Source: Pseudozyma flocculosa PF-1
Lineage: Eukaryota; Basidiomycota; Ustilaginomycetes; Ustilaginales; Ustilaginaceae
DNA length: 64,000 nucleotides
Reading direction: 5' to 3'
Assembly: GCF_000417875.1 (NCBI RefSeq)
Contig: NW_006920882.1
Location: 432,857 to 496,856, forward strand
Positions 37,101-47,684 of the stretch are shown piece by piece (position 1 is the first letter of the stretch; each line of letters begins with the position of its first letter). The position numbers were made by a program, and so were the translations under genes. Below the pieces are notes generated by a model, which saw only the letters and a list, made by a program, of their open reading frames with translations, did not search any database and was not told the origin of the DNA.

Positions 37101-38702
37101 ATGCCGCCGTCGACCAGCAGCACCTCCTCGTCGGCAGGACGAAGGAACTCGTTCTACGCGCGCCACCACCGGAGCAACTCGGCCAACTCGACTGGCAGCG
37201 CGTCGAGCTCCAAGGGCAAGTCGTCTTCTCGGACGAGGAACCCGTCGCCCCTTGGCCTGAGCAAGCAGCAGACTGCCGTCCTCCTTGCCGCCTCGACCGC
37301 CTCGAAACGCTCGTCGATCAGCTCTACCGCCTCCTCTTCGACCTCGGTGGCCTCGACATCCACCTTTGCCACTTCTGGCCCCTCGACCTCGGCAGCGGCC
37401 ATTGCTGGCGCTGAGCCGCGCAACATGCTGCTCGAGGACGAGTATCAGGACGAGGTCATCGCCCACATGCACACCATGGAGACGCAGACGATGGCGTCGA
37501 TCGAGCTCATGGACGTCCAGCCGGAGCTGCGGTGGTTCATGCGTCCCTACTTGGTGGATTTCCTCATCGAGATCCACCAGACCTTTCGCCTGCGGCCCGA
37601 GACGCTCTTTCTCACGATGAACATAGTCGACCGATACGTGTCGAAGCGCATCGTCTACAAGCGCCACTACCAGCTCGTGGGCTGCGCAGCGCTCCTCATC
37701 GCGGCCAAGTTCGAGGACTCCAAGGACCGCGTCCCCTCGGTGGGCGACCTCAGCCAGATGTGCTGCAACGCGTACGACGAGAGCGCCTTTACCCAGATGG
37801 AGGGCCACGTCCTCTCGACGATTGGCTGGACCCTTGGCCACCCTACCGCCGAGGCGTGGCTGCGCATCGAAAGCGCTCGCGCCAAGGAGGACATCAAGAC
37901 GCTCAACGCAGCGCGCTTCCTCCTCGAGGCGAGCCTCTTCCAGCGCGAGTTCATCGGCGTCACTTCGTCAGCCCTGACTCGCGGCGCCCTGATCCTCGCG
38001 CGCCTCATCTGCGGCCAGACGTCGCGCCTCCACCGCGCTGCCGTGACCGAGGAGCAGGAGGAGGCGGCCAACAGCGCCGCCCAGATGCTCGACGCCTACC
38101 TGGTCGAGAGCCTGCAGGACCTCTCGGTCATCCTCGTCAAGAAGCACTCGCACTCGCACTTTTCCAACGCCTCGACGCTCGTCTGCGACTGGTACCGCGC
38201 CCGCGCCGCGGCCGCCGCCGCTCCCGCCGGCCTGCTGCCTGCACAGGCGCTTCGGTCGGGCGAGGGCCGCAACGGAGCCGAGGTCGATGAGGACGAGGAC
38301 GACGACGAGGATGTCGAGGACGACGACTCGATGTGCTCGCGCTCGACGACGCCATCGTCGATGCTCTCGACTCCGTCCCGCTCGATGGACGAGGACGAGG
38401 ACGACGAGGACGAGATGCCCGTCACGCCGCTCTCGCTCTACTCGCTCCACGACCCTCTGAGCTCGGCCGCCGCCGCCGCCGTGTCCAACATGTCGGTCGA
38501 CCGCGCAGCCTCGGTGCACCACCGCGGCGCAGCCTCCGAGGCGGGCAAGGAGAACCGCCCTCACCACCAGCACCACCATTACGCGGCCGCAGCCGAGCGA
38601 CAGCAGAAGCCGGCGCCGGTCAACGTCAAGGCGCCGACGATTGTCGTCTCCGAGTCGAGGCCCGCGCTCAGCGCCATGCCATCGTGGCAGTGCAACGTCT
38701 AA
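37101..38702 (+). CDS. CLN1: G1/S-type cyclin (CLN family)
   Basis: Single exon, 533 aa. It has a Ser/Thr-rich N-terminus, then a cyclin box from about residue 115: MLLEDEYQDEVIAHM, LRWFMRPYLVDFLIEIHQTF, LFLTMNIVDRYVSKR and QLVGCAALLIAAKFED. A second cyclin fold follows (AEAWLRIESA to ADWY-like end). The MRPYLVDFLIEIHQ form and the order of motifs fit fungal G1 cyclins, which activate the main CDK at cell-cycle entry. After the cyclin folds come an acidic Asp/Glu run, Ser/Pro/Thr-rich PEST-like sequence and a His-rich segment, expected of an unstable protein. The start MPPSTSSTSS at 37101 is chosen. An in-frame ATG at 36681 would add a 140-residue hydrophobic, leader-like extension and sits only a few bases after a TTTAAAAG element. 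The symbol is provisional because B-type cyclins share parts of the box. Confidence 0.85.
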   Translation: MPPSTSSTSSSAGRRNSFYARHHRSNSANSTGSASSSKGKSSSRTRNPSPLGLSKQQTAVLLAASTASKRSSISSTASSSTSVASTSTFATSGPSTSAAAIAGAEPRNMLLEDEYQDEVIAHMHTMETQTMASIELMDVQPELRWFMRPYLVDFLIEIHQTFRLRPETLFLTMNIVDRYVSKRIVYKRHYQLVGCAALLIAAKFEDSKDRVPSVGDLSQMCCNAYDESAFTQMEGHVLSTIGWTLGHPTAEAWLRIESARAKEDIKTLNAARFLLEASLFQREFIGVTSSALTRGALILARLICGQTSRLHRAAVTEEQEEAANSAAQMLDAYLVESLQDLSVILVKKHSHSHFSNASTLVCDWYRARAAAAAAPAGLLPAQALRSGEGRNGAEVDEDEDDDEDVEDDDSMCSRSTTPSSMLSTPSRSMDEDEDDEDEMPVTPLSLYSLHDPLSSAAAAAVSNMSVDRAASVHHRGAASEAGKENRPHHQHHHYAAAAERQQKPAPVNVKAPTIVVSESRPALSAMPSWQCNV

Positions 38703-39934
38703 TCGCGCGCACGCGCGCGCTTTGATCCCGACGCCGGGAGATGAGAACAAGAAGAAGAAGAAAAGCAAAAGAACGTCACCGCCCACCGTCGTGTTCAGTC
38801 CAAGCCTTCAGCCAAGCATTCGGTCCGGCCCTTTGCCAAACCCATCAAGATAGAGCCCAGCATCCCCCCGCCCCCACCCTTTTCCATCCTGCCCCGCCAC
38901 CCCCCTTTCCTGGCGTCCCGCGACTTTTTGGGCTGGCTCGGCCCGCCTCGGCTCGGTCCGACGACGACGACGACGACGACGACGACGATGACTTCAACGA
39001 CGGCGGCGGCTTCCACCGACGACCGACGAGCACCCTAGGCATACACAGACGCACGCACGCACCCGCCCACACTTGAGCGCCGCAGCAGACACAGACAGAC
39101 CCATCGATCCGTTACATCTATATACCCCCACTACGCCTTCTTGAAGCCCGCCCCCCAACCCCTTTCAAACGCCATGCCCCTCTCCATAGCATCCCTTGTC
39201 CCCTTAATCCCCCCCTTCGATTTACTCCCGACTCCTCGTCGCTCCTTTTCGGTTCTTTTCGTCGGAGGGATCCCTTGCCCGCTCCTATCTGCCCCACCGA
39301 CCGCACCTGCTGTATTACTAGATGGCCGGCCGTCCCCCACCTTCCTGGTAGGGGGTTAGGGTTCTGGCCCGGCTTCGTAATCTCGACTGCTTTGCAGCAC
39401 GCTCCTCAGACTGAACGATGGATGCGTGCCCGGCGCGCGGGGCCCGGCTCTTTGCACTTGACGTGCAGACGGACGCGCGCCAAGGTGAGGCAGGGCGCTC
39501 TGTGCCTCGCCACCGCCGATCGTCCTCTGCCCGACCGTAGCGACTCGCCCGCCTGGCCTTTGACCGCCCGCCCTCCCTTCGCTTTGACGCAACATCGCAT
39601 CGCGTCGATCAAACGAGGATGGACAGGGCCGGTCCCGCCGACGAGGAGATTTCAAGAAAGGTTCCGCACGAGGCCACACGACGGGCCGCGGCATCATCCC
39701 CCCTTCCGCTACCGGTCTGCTGATCGTCGGACCAACGCCATGAGGGCGTCGACACATACGGCTTGACACCCTGACAAGACTACAACCAATGACTGTTCTT
39801 TTTGCAAGCGTGTCGCAGCAGGTTCGCGCAGCGACAAACGAGACGAACCTGCATCTGGTTCAATCCCCCCAATCTCGAGTACCTGGTCATGCTGCCAGGG
39901 CTGGCATGACCTGGCAAGGGGTGGGCCGCGCGGT
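38703..39934. other. Convergent intergenic region CLN1/PER1
   Basis: About 1.2 kb between two 3' ends. It contains a (GAC)n run near 38959-38990 and several C-rich runs. No gene seen; the small open frames are unbiased. Confidence 0.55.
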
Positions 39935-41608
39935 CTAGACGCGGGCGCGCTCGCCGAGCTCCCTGGCCTTTTCCCTCTCGCGTTCCGTCATGCCCGTCGG
40001 CGCGGTGCCCAGCTCGATGCCCGTCGAGCTGGCCGTATCCGCCCTCGTCCCGCCGCCGAGGCCGCCGCCGACGCCGCTGCCCGAAAAGCCCGCGCGGTTG
40101 GCGAGGTCGTTGAGCTTGGCCGTGAGCGCGTTGAGCTCCATGTTCTGCGCCAGCACCGCCGCGCGCCCCTTGAGCCGGTCGCTGGCCCACTCGCGGGCCT
40201 GCCCGAGCGCCGTGGCGGCGTGCTTGGCCACGTCGGGCGCCTGGAGCGCGTCGCCGAGCCACCACCCCGTGCTGACGCACTCGCGCGCATCGTCGGCCAG
40301 CCAGCGGTACCACATCTCGCTGATGGGCACCGTGGCCAGGTGCCAGAGCGAGTGGGCGTCGAGGAATCGGAGGATGGGCGGGAAGTCGAGCACCTCGAGC
40401 AGCGCCGCCGCCGTCATGAGGCCCAGCAGCAGCTGCAGCCGCCGGCGGGCGCGCAGCGACGACGACGGCGGTCCGATGCTCGTCACAACGGGGACGGGCG
40501 GTGTCGACCCGCCGTTGGGCGTCGCGAGCGCGGATGGCGGCTTCGACGCCCGCAACGCCGCACGCGAGGCGGCCGAACGGTCGGCGATGACGTTGCTCGG
40601 GAAGGTCGAGGGCCGCAACGAGTAGATGAGCCAGAGGGCGTTGTGGGCGAGGCCGACGCAGACGTTGGCGGTCATGTTGTAGGCGTAGTCGAAGCGGCCG
40701 ACGGAGAGGTAGAGGATGTGGAGCGCGAGCGCGGCGACGCACGAGCGCTGCAGGACGCGGAAGCCCGCGGTGCCCGGCGACAGGCGGAAGAGGCGGCAGA
40801 CGCTGAAAAAGAAGCCGCTGAGGATGACGGCGCCGGCGCTGAAGTAGTCCATCTTTTCGGTGAAGTGCTTGTCGCGGGTGTGGAAGACGGCCGACCAGAG
40901 CCAGGCATTGATGCTGATGAGGGTGTGGATGATGTAGACGAGCTTGAGCGGGAAGGCGTCGGGCAGCTGCTTGCGGAACATGAGGAGCGCCTTTAGCTGG
41001 ACGCGGAGGTTGAGCAGGCTAAAGATGACGCTGAGTGGCTCCTGGGCGCCGAGGAAGCGCACAAAGACCCACTTGCCGTGGTACTGGACCATCTGCTTCT
41101 GTACAGGCCGCAGCTGTGCCAGGCGCTCCTCGACCATCTCTTGGGCCTTTGCCGAGGACGACGAGGCCGAGAGGGTACCTGCCTGGACCATGACGTCGGC
41201 TGCGTGCTGTGCATCGAGGCGGATCTTTTGTACGCGCGCTGCTGCGTCGTTTGTGACCATGTGGGTGCAGTGGTACTTGCAGTCGTCCTCGCAGGTCCAC
41301 TTTGTGACGCGGAGGATCCAGGGCAGGCGGTGCGCCGTTAGGACGCCGTCGTCGATGTGGTCGCGGCACAGGTCGGCTGTGCACGAGGCGACGCAATCTT
41401 TGTACTCTGGTGAGCGGTCTCCTTGGGATGCCAGCGCCGGGCGGGGGACGAGGCAGAGGATGCCGACGAGCAGTAGGAGGGTGAGGTGGTGCCATGGCAA
41501 GGATGCGCTGGTGCGGTGGCCACGCCTTGTCCTACGGCGGTGCTGGGATGCGGGACGATGCCGTGGCGTGTGGCGGTCGAAGGCGGGCCCGCGACGGGGA
41601 GCCGTCAT
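39935..41608 (-). CDS. PER1: PER1/PGAP3-like GPI remodelling protein
   Basis: Single exon, 557 aa from the chosen start. Family role: removing the sn-2 acyl chain from GPI anchors (GPI phospholipase A2 step) in the ER/Golgi. A basic N-terminus is followed by the signal/anchor LTLLLLVGILCLVPRPALAS, then the Cys-rich luminal part with EYKDCVASC, CRDHIDD and WTCEDDCKYHC, the hallmark of PER1. About seven membrane helices follow, with SAVFHTRD and EKMDYFSAG, the conserved H and D of the hydrolase-like CREST fold, and HSLWHLATVP near the end. The Ala/Gly-rich C-terminal tail (about 100 residues) goes beyond the usual family length. The open frame reaches an ATG at 41749 (604 aa), but the extra 47 residues are not signal-like. 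Divergent from the cysteine synthase gene. Confidence 0.92.
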   Translation of the reverse strand: MTAPRRGPAFDRHTPRHRPASQHRRRTRRGHRTSASLPWHHLTLLLLVGILCLVPRPALASQGDRSPEYKDCVASCTADLCRDHIDDGVLTAHRLPWILRVTKWTCEDDCKYHCTHMVTNDAAARVQKIRLDAQHAADVMVQAGTLSASSSSAKAQEMVEERLAQLRPVQKQMVQYHGKWVFVRFLGAQEPLSVIFSLLNLRVQLKALLMFRKQLPDAFPLKLVYIIHTLISINAWLWSAVFHTRDKHFTEKMDYFSAGAVILSGFFFSVCRLFRLSPGTAGFRVLQRSCVAALALHILYLSVGRFDYAYNMTANVCVGLAHNALWLIYSLRPSTFPSNVIADRSAASRAALRASKPPSALATPNGGSTPPVPVVTSIGPPSSSLRARRRLQLLLGLMTAAALLEVLDFPPILRFLDAHSLWHLATVPISEMWYRWLADDARECVSTGWWLGDALQAPDVAKHAATALGQAREWASDRLKGRAAVLAQNMELNALTAKLNDLANRAGFSGSGVGGGLGGGTRADTASSTGIELGTAPTGMTEREREKARELGERARV

Positions 41609-42502
41609 GATTGTGGAATGCGAGGGTCGAGGATCGAGGCTGTGGGCCAGCCGGCGAGGTAAGGGGTGAGGGGCTGGGCCGAGCCTGGCTAATGGGCGGA
41701 TGGCAGCGAGGCGAAGCGGTAGGATGGAGGTAGCACAGCGCTGTGCCAAAGCACAAGAGGAGAGGATGAAGGTGATGGTAGCCTTGCTGCTGTTCCTGGG
41801 CTGCCTAGGGTGTTTGAGGCGTGTCGGCGCGGCGCGGATCGAGTGCTAAAGGTGAGAGAGAGTACGAGTGGGGATGGTGCTGCTGTTGGACCGATTGGGT
41901 TGCCTTTGTGTATTCTAGGTTGGATCTCGAGGTGCGGGGGAGTAGCAATCGTGCGGCAAAGAGCGAGGTCGAGCAGGGGGGTGTTGATGGTGAAGATGGT
42001 GGTGATGGTGGTGGTGGTGGCGGCAGTGAGGGCGGGCGGGGGCGCGTCTTTGGTGCTCGATTGCATGGAAGCGGCCGAGGATGGAAGAATCAGCCTGCCT
42101 GCCAGGCCTGGGGCGCACCACGACGGGCCTCGAGACCTCTGGCTCGCCTGGGCCGGCCTGGCCATGCAGAATCGACGCCAACCCAGGGTCCACCTCTCCT
42201 CTCCTCGCTCCCCGCTCCCCGCTCCTCGCTCCCCGCTCCCCAGCTCACCCACCACCACCCCCCGCCGCCGCCCCTCTGGCTTATCCAGCAAGCTAGCACA
42301 GAGAGAGCCTCGCCCATCCGCCGCGCAGAACTCGTCACGATCAACGTCGCCTCGTCGTCGCAGCTATCGCCACCCACCCGAGCTGCACCGTCCCAGATCG
42401 CATGGCCACACAGGCCTAGTCCATCAACCACACGCCCCTCGGCTTCCTTCCCTCCTCAGCCTCCCTACAGGCCATCGCCGACGACCGCCATTCGGCCGCA
42501 CC
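41609..42502. other. Divergent promoter region PER1/MCY1
   Basis: About 890 nt with a GGT-rich run near 42000-42020 and an imperfect CGCTCCC tandem at 42205-42242. No gene seen. Confidence 0.5.
42205..42242. repeat. CGCTCCC(C) short tandem repeat
   Basis: Five imperfect units in the leader region before the cysteine synthase gene. Confidence 0.75.
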
Positions 42503-44582
42503 ATGTCGGCCTCGTCGAGCGGCCAGCACCTCTCCTTCTGGTCCAACTTCCTCGCCCATCACCGCAGGTCCACCTTCTTCCTCGGTCTCTGCACCGGCCT
42601 CGTCCTCGGCCTCGGCTCCCTCACCTCGGTCTTCTACCTCGCCGAAAAGCGCGAGCGCAAGAGGCGAAGGCGCCGCCTGCGCGCCTACGGCCTCGACGAC
42701 GACGACGAGGATGAACGCCTCCGCAGGGAAATCAGGGGCCGCGACTCGATCCAGATCAGGAGCGGTCAGGTGGTCCGCGGCATCGAGGGCCTCATCGGCA
42801 ACACGCCCCTCATGCGCATCAACAGCCTCTCGGACCTCACCGGTTGCGAGATCCTCGGAAAGGCAGAGTTCCTCAACCCCGCTGGAAGCCCAAAGGACCG
42901 CGTCGCCCTCCAGATCCTAAACGACGCAGAGGAAGAGGGTCTCCTCCATCCGAACACTGGCAGCTGCATCTTTGAAGGCACCGTCGGCTCCACCGGCATC
43001 TCGCTCGCCACACTGGCAAGAGCAAAAGGTTACCGCTGCTCAATCGTGAGTCGAGTCGGGTAGAGCACAGTGGCTGGCTCCTCTGCTCGTGACGGTGGCA
43101 TCGCTGACGTGCTCACCCTCGGCCCTCCTTCCCCCCCGCGTTCCTCGCGCCCCCCCCTGCCTACCTCAGGTCATCCCCGACGACGTGGCAAGAGAAAAGG
43201 TCGAGGTTCTGCGCAAGCTCGGAGCAGAGATCGAGTCTGTCCGTCCGCGCGGCATCGTCGATCCCCGGCACGTAAGTAGCGCACCCTTCCAGCATTTGGC
43301 CGCAGCCGACAGAGCACCGTGGCTGACGAGTTGCCCCCCTATCCTCGTTGCGGCGCCAGTTTGTCAACGAGGCGCGCGCGCGGGCCGAAGCGTTCGGCGA
43401 CGTCGAACTCGTTGGTCCGCACGCCGATGCCCTGGGTGCGGGCTACCACTTCAAGTCCGAGAGCGGCGATGAGGGCGGCCAGGGCGTCGGCGACGATATC
43501 CACCGGAGTGACCTCGTCGTCTCGTCTAAGTCGACGCGCATCGACGGGCAAGACGACGAGCTCGAAAAGCGTCCGCGCGGCTTCTTTGCTGATCAGGTGA
43601 GCTGCCGTGACATCCTCGCACTTGGGGTTAAGAGCGTTGGCTGCAAAAAGCCTGCGCTGACAGATGGCTGCCGTCTATCTTTCTCTTCCGTCCGTCTGGC
43701 ACAGTTTGAAAACCCGTCCAACTTCTGGGCGCACTACAGCAACACGGGCCCCGAAATCTGGCGGCAGACGGGCGGGCTGCTGGACGCCTTTGTCGCGGGC
43801 GCGGGTACCGGCGGGACGCTGAGCGGATGCGCGGCCTACTTGAAGCGCGAGTCGTGCAGCAACGAGGGCGGGCGGCGGCACTTTCTCAACGGCCCGCGGG
43901 CGCACGGCGAGGTGCGCGTGGTGCTGGCGGACCCGCAGGGATCGGGGCTGTACAACAAGGTCAAGTTCGGCGTCATGTACAGCCCCACCGAGGCGGAGGG
44001 CAAGCGGCGCAGGCACCAGGTCGACTCGGTCGTAGAGGGCATCGGCATCAACCGCATCACCAAGAACCTCGAAATGGGACTCCAGTGCGTCGACGATGCC
44101 GTCAGGGTATCGGACGATGAGGCGGCCAGGATGGGCAGGTGGCTCGTCCTGAAGTGAGTAGGCCCGACAAGGCCCCGCCCCGAGCGCGACATCGACGCTG
44201 GACGAAGCACTGACATTTCGGCATCATCCCCTTTCGACCGGCTCCCCAGCGATGGCCTCTTCCTGGGCTCATCGTCGGCCGTCAATTGCGTGGCGGCGGT
44301 GCGCACCGCGCTGCGCCTCAAAAAGGAACGCGGCAGCGACCCGCCACCCGTCGTCGTGACTATCCTGTGCGTAACCTGCCAAGGTCGACGGTCGTTTCGA
44401 TTCGAGCGATCTCCTCGCCCGCTCGCTGACACAGATCATCTGCCCACGCCCTTCGCCCCCGCTCCGCCAGCTGCGACTCTGGCGCGCGTCATCTGTCCAA
44501 GTTCCACGACGACGACGCCTTGAAGCGCCTGGGCGTCGATGCCGGCAGCAGCGACATTTCCGACATTTTGCAAGAGGACTGA
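42503..44582 (+). CDS. MCY1: Membrane-anchored cysteine synthase-like PLP enzyme (MCY1 family)
   Basis: Six exons: 42503-43045, 43170-43271, 43360-43596, 43705-44153, 44250-44366 and 44471-44582, giving 519 aa. All junctions are GT/AG and all phases fit. An N-terminal transmembrane helix ([21 protein letters not shown], roughly residues 24-46) is followed by a very basic stretch, suggesting anchoring with the catalytic domain in the cytosol. Catalytic features: GNTPLMRI, the PLP lysine K131 in [18 protein letters not shown] (a variant of the usual SGNTG loop), the phosphate loop [11 protein letters not shown] and the late GSSSAVN. The VGSTG form and membrane anchor match yeast YGR012W/MCY1, described as an outer mitochondrial membrane cysteine synthase-like protein. 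An insertion of about 40 residues around SESGDEGG separates the halves of the domain. True substrate in this organism unknown. Confidence 0.9.
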
Positions 44583-44661
44583 GGCGGTTTTGAATACAAA
44601 ATAGCTGGAGGCTAGGCTGCTCCTGCCCTTCGTAGATTGATCGGCCGTAGAGACGAACCAA

Positions 44662-45249
44662 TCAGGCTGGCGCGGTCGCTGCGGTCGCGGCAACGCCGCC
44701 TTCCAGCCCTTCCGCCTTGAGGCCACACTCTTGCAGCACGTGTTGGGCGAGGAGGCTGAGTTCCCTCCACTGCCATCGCTTGAGCTCCTCCATCTTCTTT
44801 TGCGCACCGCACGCCGTTGTGGCGCCCCCACGGCCCTTGCCGCCGACGAGGGCCTCGACCTCGTCTACGAACCGCTTTGCGCTCCTCCTGACCTCGGCGT
44901 AGTCCTGCTTTTCGTAGACGACGGGCAGGATCGGGTGGCGGAACTGGTCGAGCCACCACTTTGAGTTCCAGTAGTCTGCTTCGCGGCGGTGGAGGATCGA
45001 GTGGATGAGGTCCGACGACGGGTTGCCCTCGTCGGACTGGGCGATTTCGTGGGCCGAGGAGAGGTCGTCGTTGAGAAGGTGGAGCATGGCGCGCAGCGAG
45101 GGTGGAGAGGAGAGGGCTTCGATGGTCGGGTGGAGCGTGGCGTCGTGGGGCTGCGTCGGTCGGAGCGAGGGCAGCGACGATGCGGGCGAGGCGGCCGAGC
45201 CTCGCGAGAGGAGCGGCAGCAGGGAGGCGGGGAGCGCGGAAGCGGCCAT
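44662..45249 (-). CDS. Conserved hypothetical protein
   Basis: Single exon, 195 aa, codon bias like the confirmed genes. Soluble and Ala/Leu-rich at the N-terminus. The core reads LLNDDLSSAHEIAQSDEG, then LIHSILHRREADYWNSKWW. The pattern AHxIAQ...IxHRREGDxxNxxYW occurs, from memory, in uncharacterised fungal and bacterial proteins, so I think it is a real conserved family, but I know no function. No signal peptide or membrane helix. Its 3' end is 79 nt from that of the cysteine synthase. The open frame continues upstream to 45576, but that part is low-quality leader sequence. Confidence 0.72.
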   Translation of the reverse strand: MAASALPASLLPLLSRGSAASPASSLPSLRPTQPHDATLHPTIEALSSPPSLRAMLHLLNDDLSSAHEIAQSDEGNPSSDLIHSILHRREADYWNSKWWLDQFRHPILPVVYEKQDYAEVRRSAKRFVDEVEALVGGKGRGGATTACGAQKKMEELKRWQWRELSLLAQHVLQECGLKAEGLEGGVAATAATAPA

Positions 45250-45871
45250 GGCGGAGAAGACTCTTGAGCGACGAAGAGGTGGGTTTGGGTGACGATTCGT
45301 CGTGGAGGCGAGTGTGCGCTGGTGATGGCGGTGACGGCAGCGGTGGTGGTGGTGGTCGGGAAGGTGGATAGCCAAGGCGGGGCCAGGCAGGCTCGGGACC
45401 AAGGGTTGGGTGGCGCCCCACAGCAGGCCTGCCTGCCTCTGACGCTGTGTGGAGGCAGCTTGGCTGGGTGGCCCGCGCCCGCGTCGGTCGTCGCACCGAG
45501 AGCCAGCCAGCAGCGGCCACGCCTCGCCTGCCAGTCGACCTAGCTCATGACCCCTCGCCGACCTCCGTCTCCGCAACCCCGTGGCGGCTTCTCAGGACAA
45601 GACAATCGCCACCAGGGCATTATCTCGCCCAAACCCACCAGGGTGGCGAGTCAAGACTCTAGACGCAGCGAGTCCTGGACAAGAACGCGGGGGCACCCCA
45701 AGCGTTGCGACGGCAGCGAGTGGTCCCAAAGAGCCGTCCCACTTCATCCACCAACCTGGCTGCCACCACAGATGAGAGGGCGAAGCTGGTGCTGCCGAGG
45801 ATAGGCCCCAGATGGCCTCCAGACATTGTCCCTTCTCCCCACCGGCGGCCGTGTTTGCGTGCGGCACCCGC
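45250..45871. other. Intergenic region between two hypothetical genes
   Basis: About 620 nt between two minus-strand genes. No motif recognised. Confidence 0.5.
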
Positions 45872-46471
45872 CTACGACCTCCCCGTCGAGTCGCCCACCG
45901 GCTTGGCCCCCATGGCCTCGAGCTTGGCAAGATGATCGACGAGGTCGTCGATGGGCGCCCTCTCCTGCTGCGCTTGTCGCTGTCCCTCTTGGTGGCCCGT
46001 GCCCGGCGTCGTCTGCGGTTCGATCTTGTTCCTGGTCGAATCCGGCACCATGATCCCGCCGCCCCCCTCGGCCCAGCCAGGTGCCATCCGCCGGAGCACC
46101 TCCCTCTTCTCCGCCTCCTTTTCCTCTTGCCTCATCCGCAGGTAGTCGTCGTACCTCTTTTGCAGCTCCTCGATCGTCGACGACGACGGCGTGTTGGCGT
46201 CCAGCACGTACGACTCGAGCGAAAACGGGTAGACAAAGTACGCCCGGATGTCGGGCGGCAGCGGATGCAGGTCGGCGGGAAGACGGATCGGCGGCGGCAC
46301 AGACACCGACGGCGACTTGATCAGCGGTATCCGCGCCGCCGCCGCGTACAGCGGATTGCCGCCCGTACCGCCATGGCCGCCGTTGCGCCGCAAGCCAGCG
46401 CCACCGCCGACGTTGATGCTGGACGAGGGTGCCAGGCCAGAGAAGCCCGCAGTGCCCGCAGCGTGCGACAT
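45872..46471 (-). CDS. Hypothetical protein with conserved-looking core
   Basis: Single exon, 199 aa. A Gly-rich N-terminus leads to IRLPADLHPLPPDIRAYF and YPFSLESYVLDAN. A charged helix with coiled-coil character follows (EELQKRYDDYLRMRQEEKEA, then KREVLRRMAPGW), then a Gln/Pro-rich tail ending in a short helix (IDDLVDHLAKLEAMGAKP). Codon bias supports coding. I do not recognise the family. No signal peptide or membrane helix. Downstream of tRNA-Ser on the same strand. Confidence 0.65.
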   Translation of the reverse strand: MSHAAGTAGFSGLAPSSSINVGGGAGLRRNGGHGGTGGNPLYAAAARIPLIKSPSVSVPPPIRLPADLHPLPPDIRAYFVYPFSLESYVLDANTPSSSTIEELQKRYDDYLRMRQEEKEAEKREVLRRMAPGWAEGGGGIMVPDSTRNKIEPQTTPGTGHQEGQRQAQQERAPIDDLVDHLAKLEAMGAKPVGDSTGRS

Positions 46472-46666
46472 GCCTTGCCGGTATCGCCAAGTCGGGATGG
46501 TGAATTAGGCCCAGAAGAGGAAGAGAGGAAGGTGGTGAGCAGGGAATGAGGGGGAGGGCGGTTGATGGTTGAAAGGATGTCGTGTCGAGCCCCACAGGCA
46601 GCCGCTCTCGAACCACCCAGGAGGGGCGTGCACTGCCCCAGCCAGGCTAGAAAAGGGGAAAAAAAG

Positions 46667-46674
46667 AAAAAAAA
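46667..46674 (-). terminator. Pol III terminator of tRNA-Ser
   Basis: Eight Ts on the minus strand (As as written) lie 6 nt after the tRNA 3' end, with a second T-run just beyond. Confidence 0.75.
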
Positions 46675-46680
46675 GTTGTG

Positions 46681-46802
46681 CGACAACCACAGGATTCGAA
46701 CCTGTGCGGGCAGAGCCCATGAGTTTACTCCCGAAAGACGGGATCGAACTACGCGGGGCGTATGGTTCTAGACTCACTCCTTGACCACTCGGACAGATTG
46801 TC
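46681..46802 (-). tRNA. tRNA-Ser(AGA) with about 40-nt intron
   Basis: On the minus strand, acceptor GACAATC pairs with GGTTGTC (discriminator G). The D arm is TGTCCGAGTGGTCAAGGAG. Anticodon stem TGAGT/ACTCA has anticodon AGA at 46767-46769. The long variable arm TGGGCTCTGCCC is typical of class II tRNA-Ser, and T arm CACAG-GTTCGAATC-CTGTG follows. D arm and variable arm closely resemble yeast tRNA-Ser(AGA). The intron 46726-46765 lies at the canonical site; it folds into a CCCG-TCTTT-CGGG hairpin and contains a B-box-like AGTTCGATCCC. Confidence 0.92.
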
Positions 46803-47684
46803 CCGTCATGTCAAGGGCGCGAAAATAGCCGTACATACCCGATTGCTGCGGTGCTGCACCCCGACGCGCGCTCGAGTGATGGAAGGCGCAGGCGCGCCCG
46901 CGCGTAGACACCAGCAGCAGCAGCTGCTGGGCCTTGCTTGTCCTGGAAAAAAGGCTACGGCTCGTCAGGCGCAGGCAGGGCTTCCCCCTGGTCGAAGAAG
47001 CCTCTGCCCCTCCTCCACCACCTACCACCACCAGCACCGCCACCGCCACCGCCCCTTCTTTTCGCCACACCTTCTCCTTCTTCGCTTCGTAGCCAGACTC
47101 TTACGAGCGCAAGCCCGACCGCACCGCACCGCACCGCATCGCATCGCATCCAGGCTGCACTCGCGGCTCGAACGCAGGCGACGCCTTGCTTCGCACGCTC
47201 GCCGCCACCCCACCCTCATCGACGAACCTCCGCCTTTCCTACTCGACCCGCAACTCGCCCGCGACCCCGCATCGCCTCGCATTCACTCTGTCCGCAAGCG
47301 ACGCCTCGTTCCTGCATTCGCACCTGCCCGCCTAGCTCCACGCCACTCTCACGACCCAAGGACGTACGCCCCGTACCAGATCCACTTCAGCATCAAGGGC
47401 TTCCGCATCTCGTTCCCAGCTCCCCCGCCGTCGTCCGCCGTGCAGCTCATCCAAAGGGCCGCCTAGCCTCGACTTCCCGGCTGTGGCGCGCTCCAGCTCG
47501 CAGCTCGCGTGCATCGCATCCCTCTTTGCGCCGCCGCTCGGCTCCCGACATCTACCGATCGTTTTCCACCTTGACCAGCGACTCTTAGCACTGCAAAGCA
47601 CCGCATCGCACCTCCCGCGTCCTCGCTCGCCCCACCGCTCCCTCCTTCCCCGCCTCGCCCACTGCCCCCTGACCCCGCTCCAGC
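46803..47684. other. tRNA-Ser to Barentsz gene intergenic/leader region
   Basis: About 880 nt, increasingly pyrimidine-rich toward 47685, so probably promoter and 5' leader of the downstream gene. No gene seen. Confidence 0.5.
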
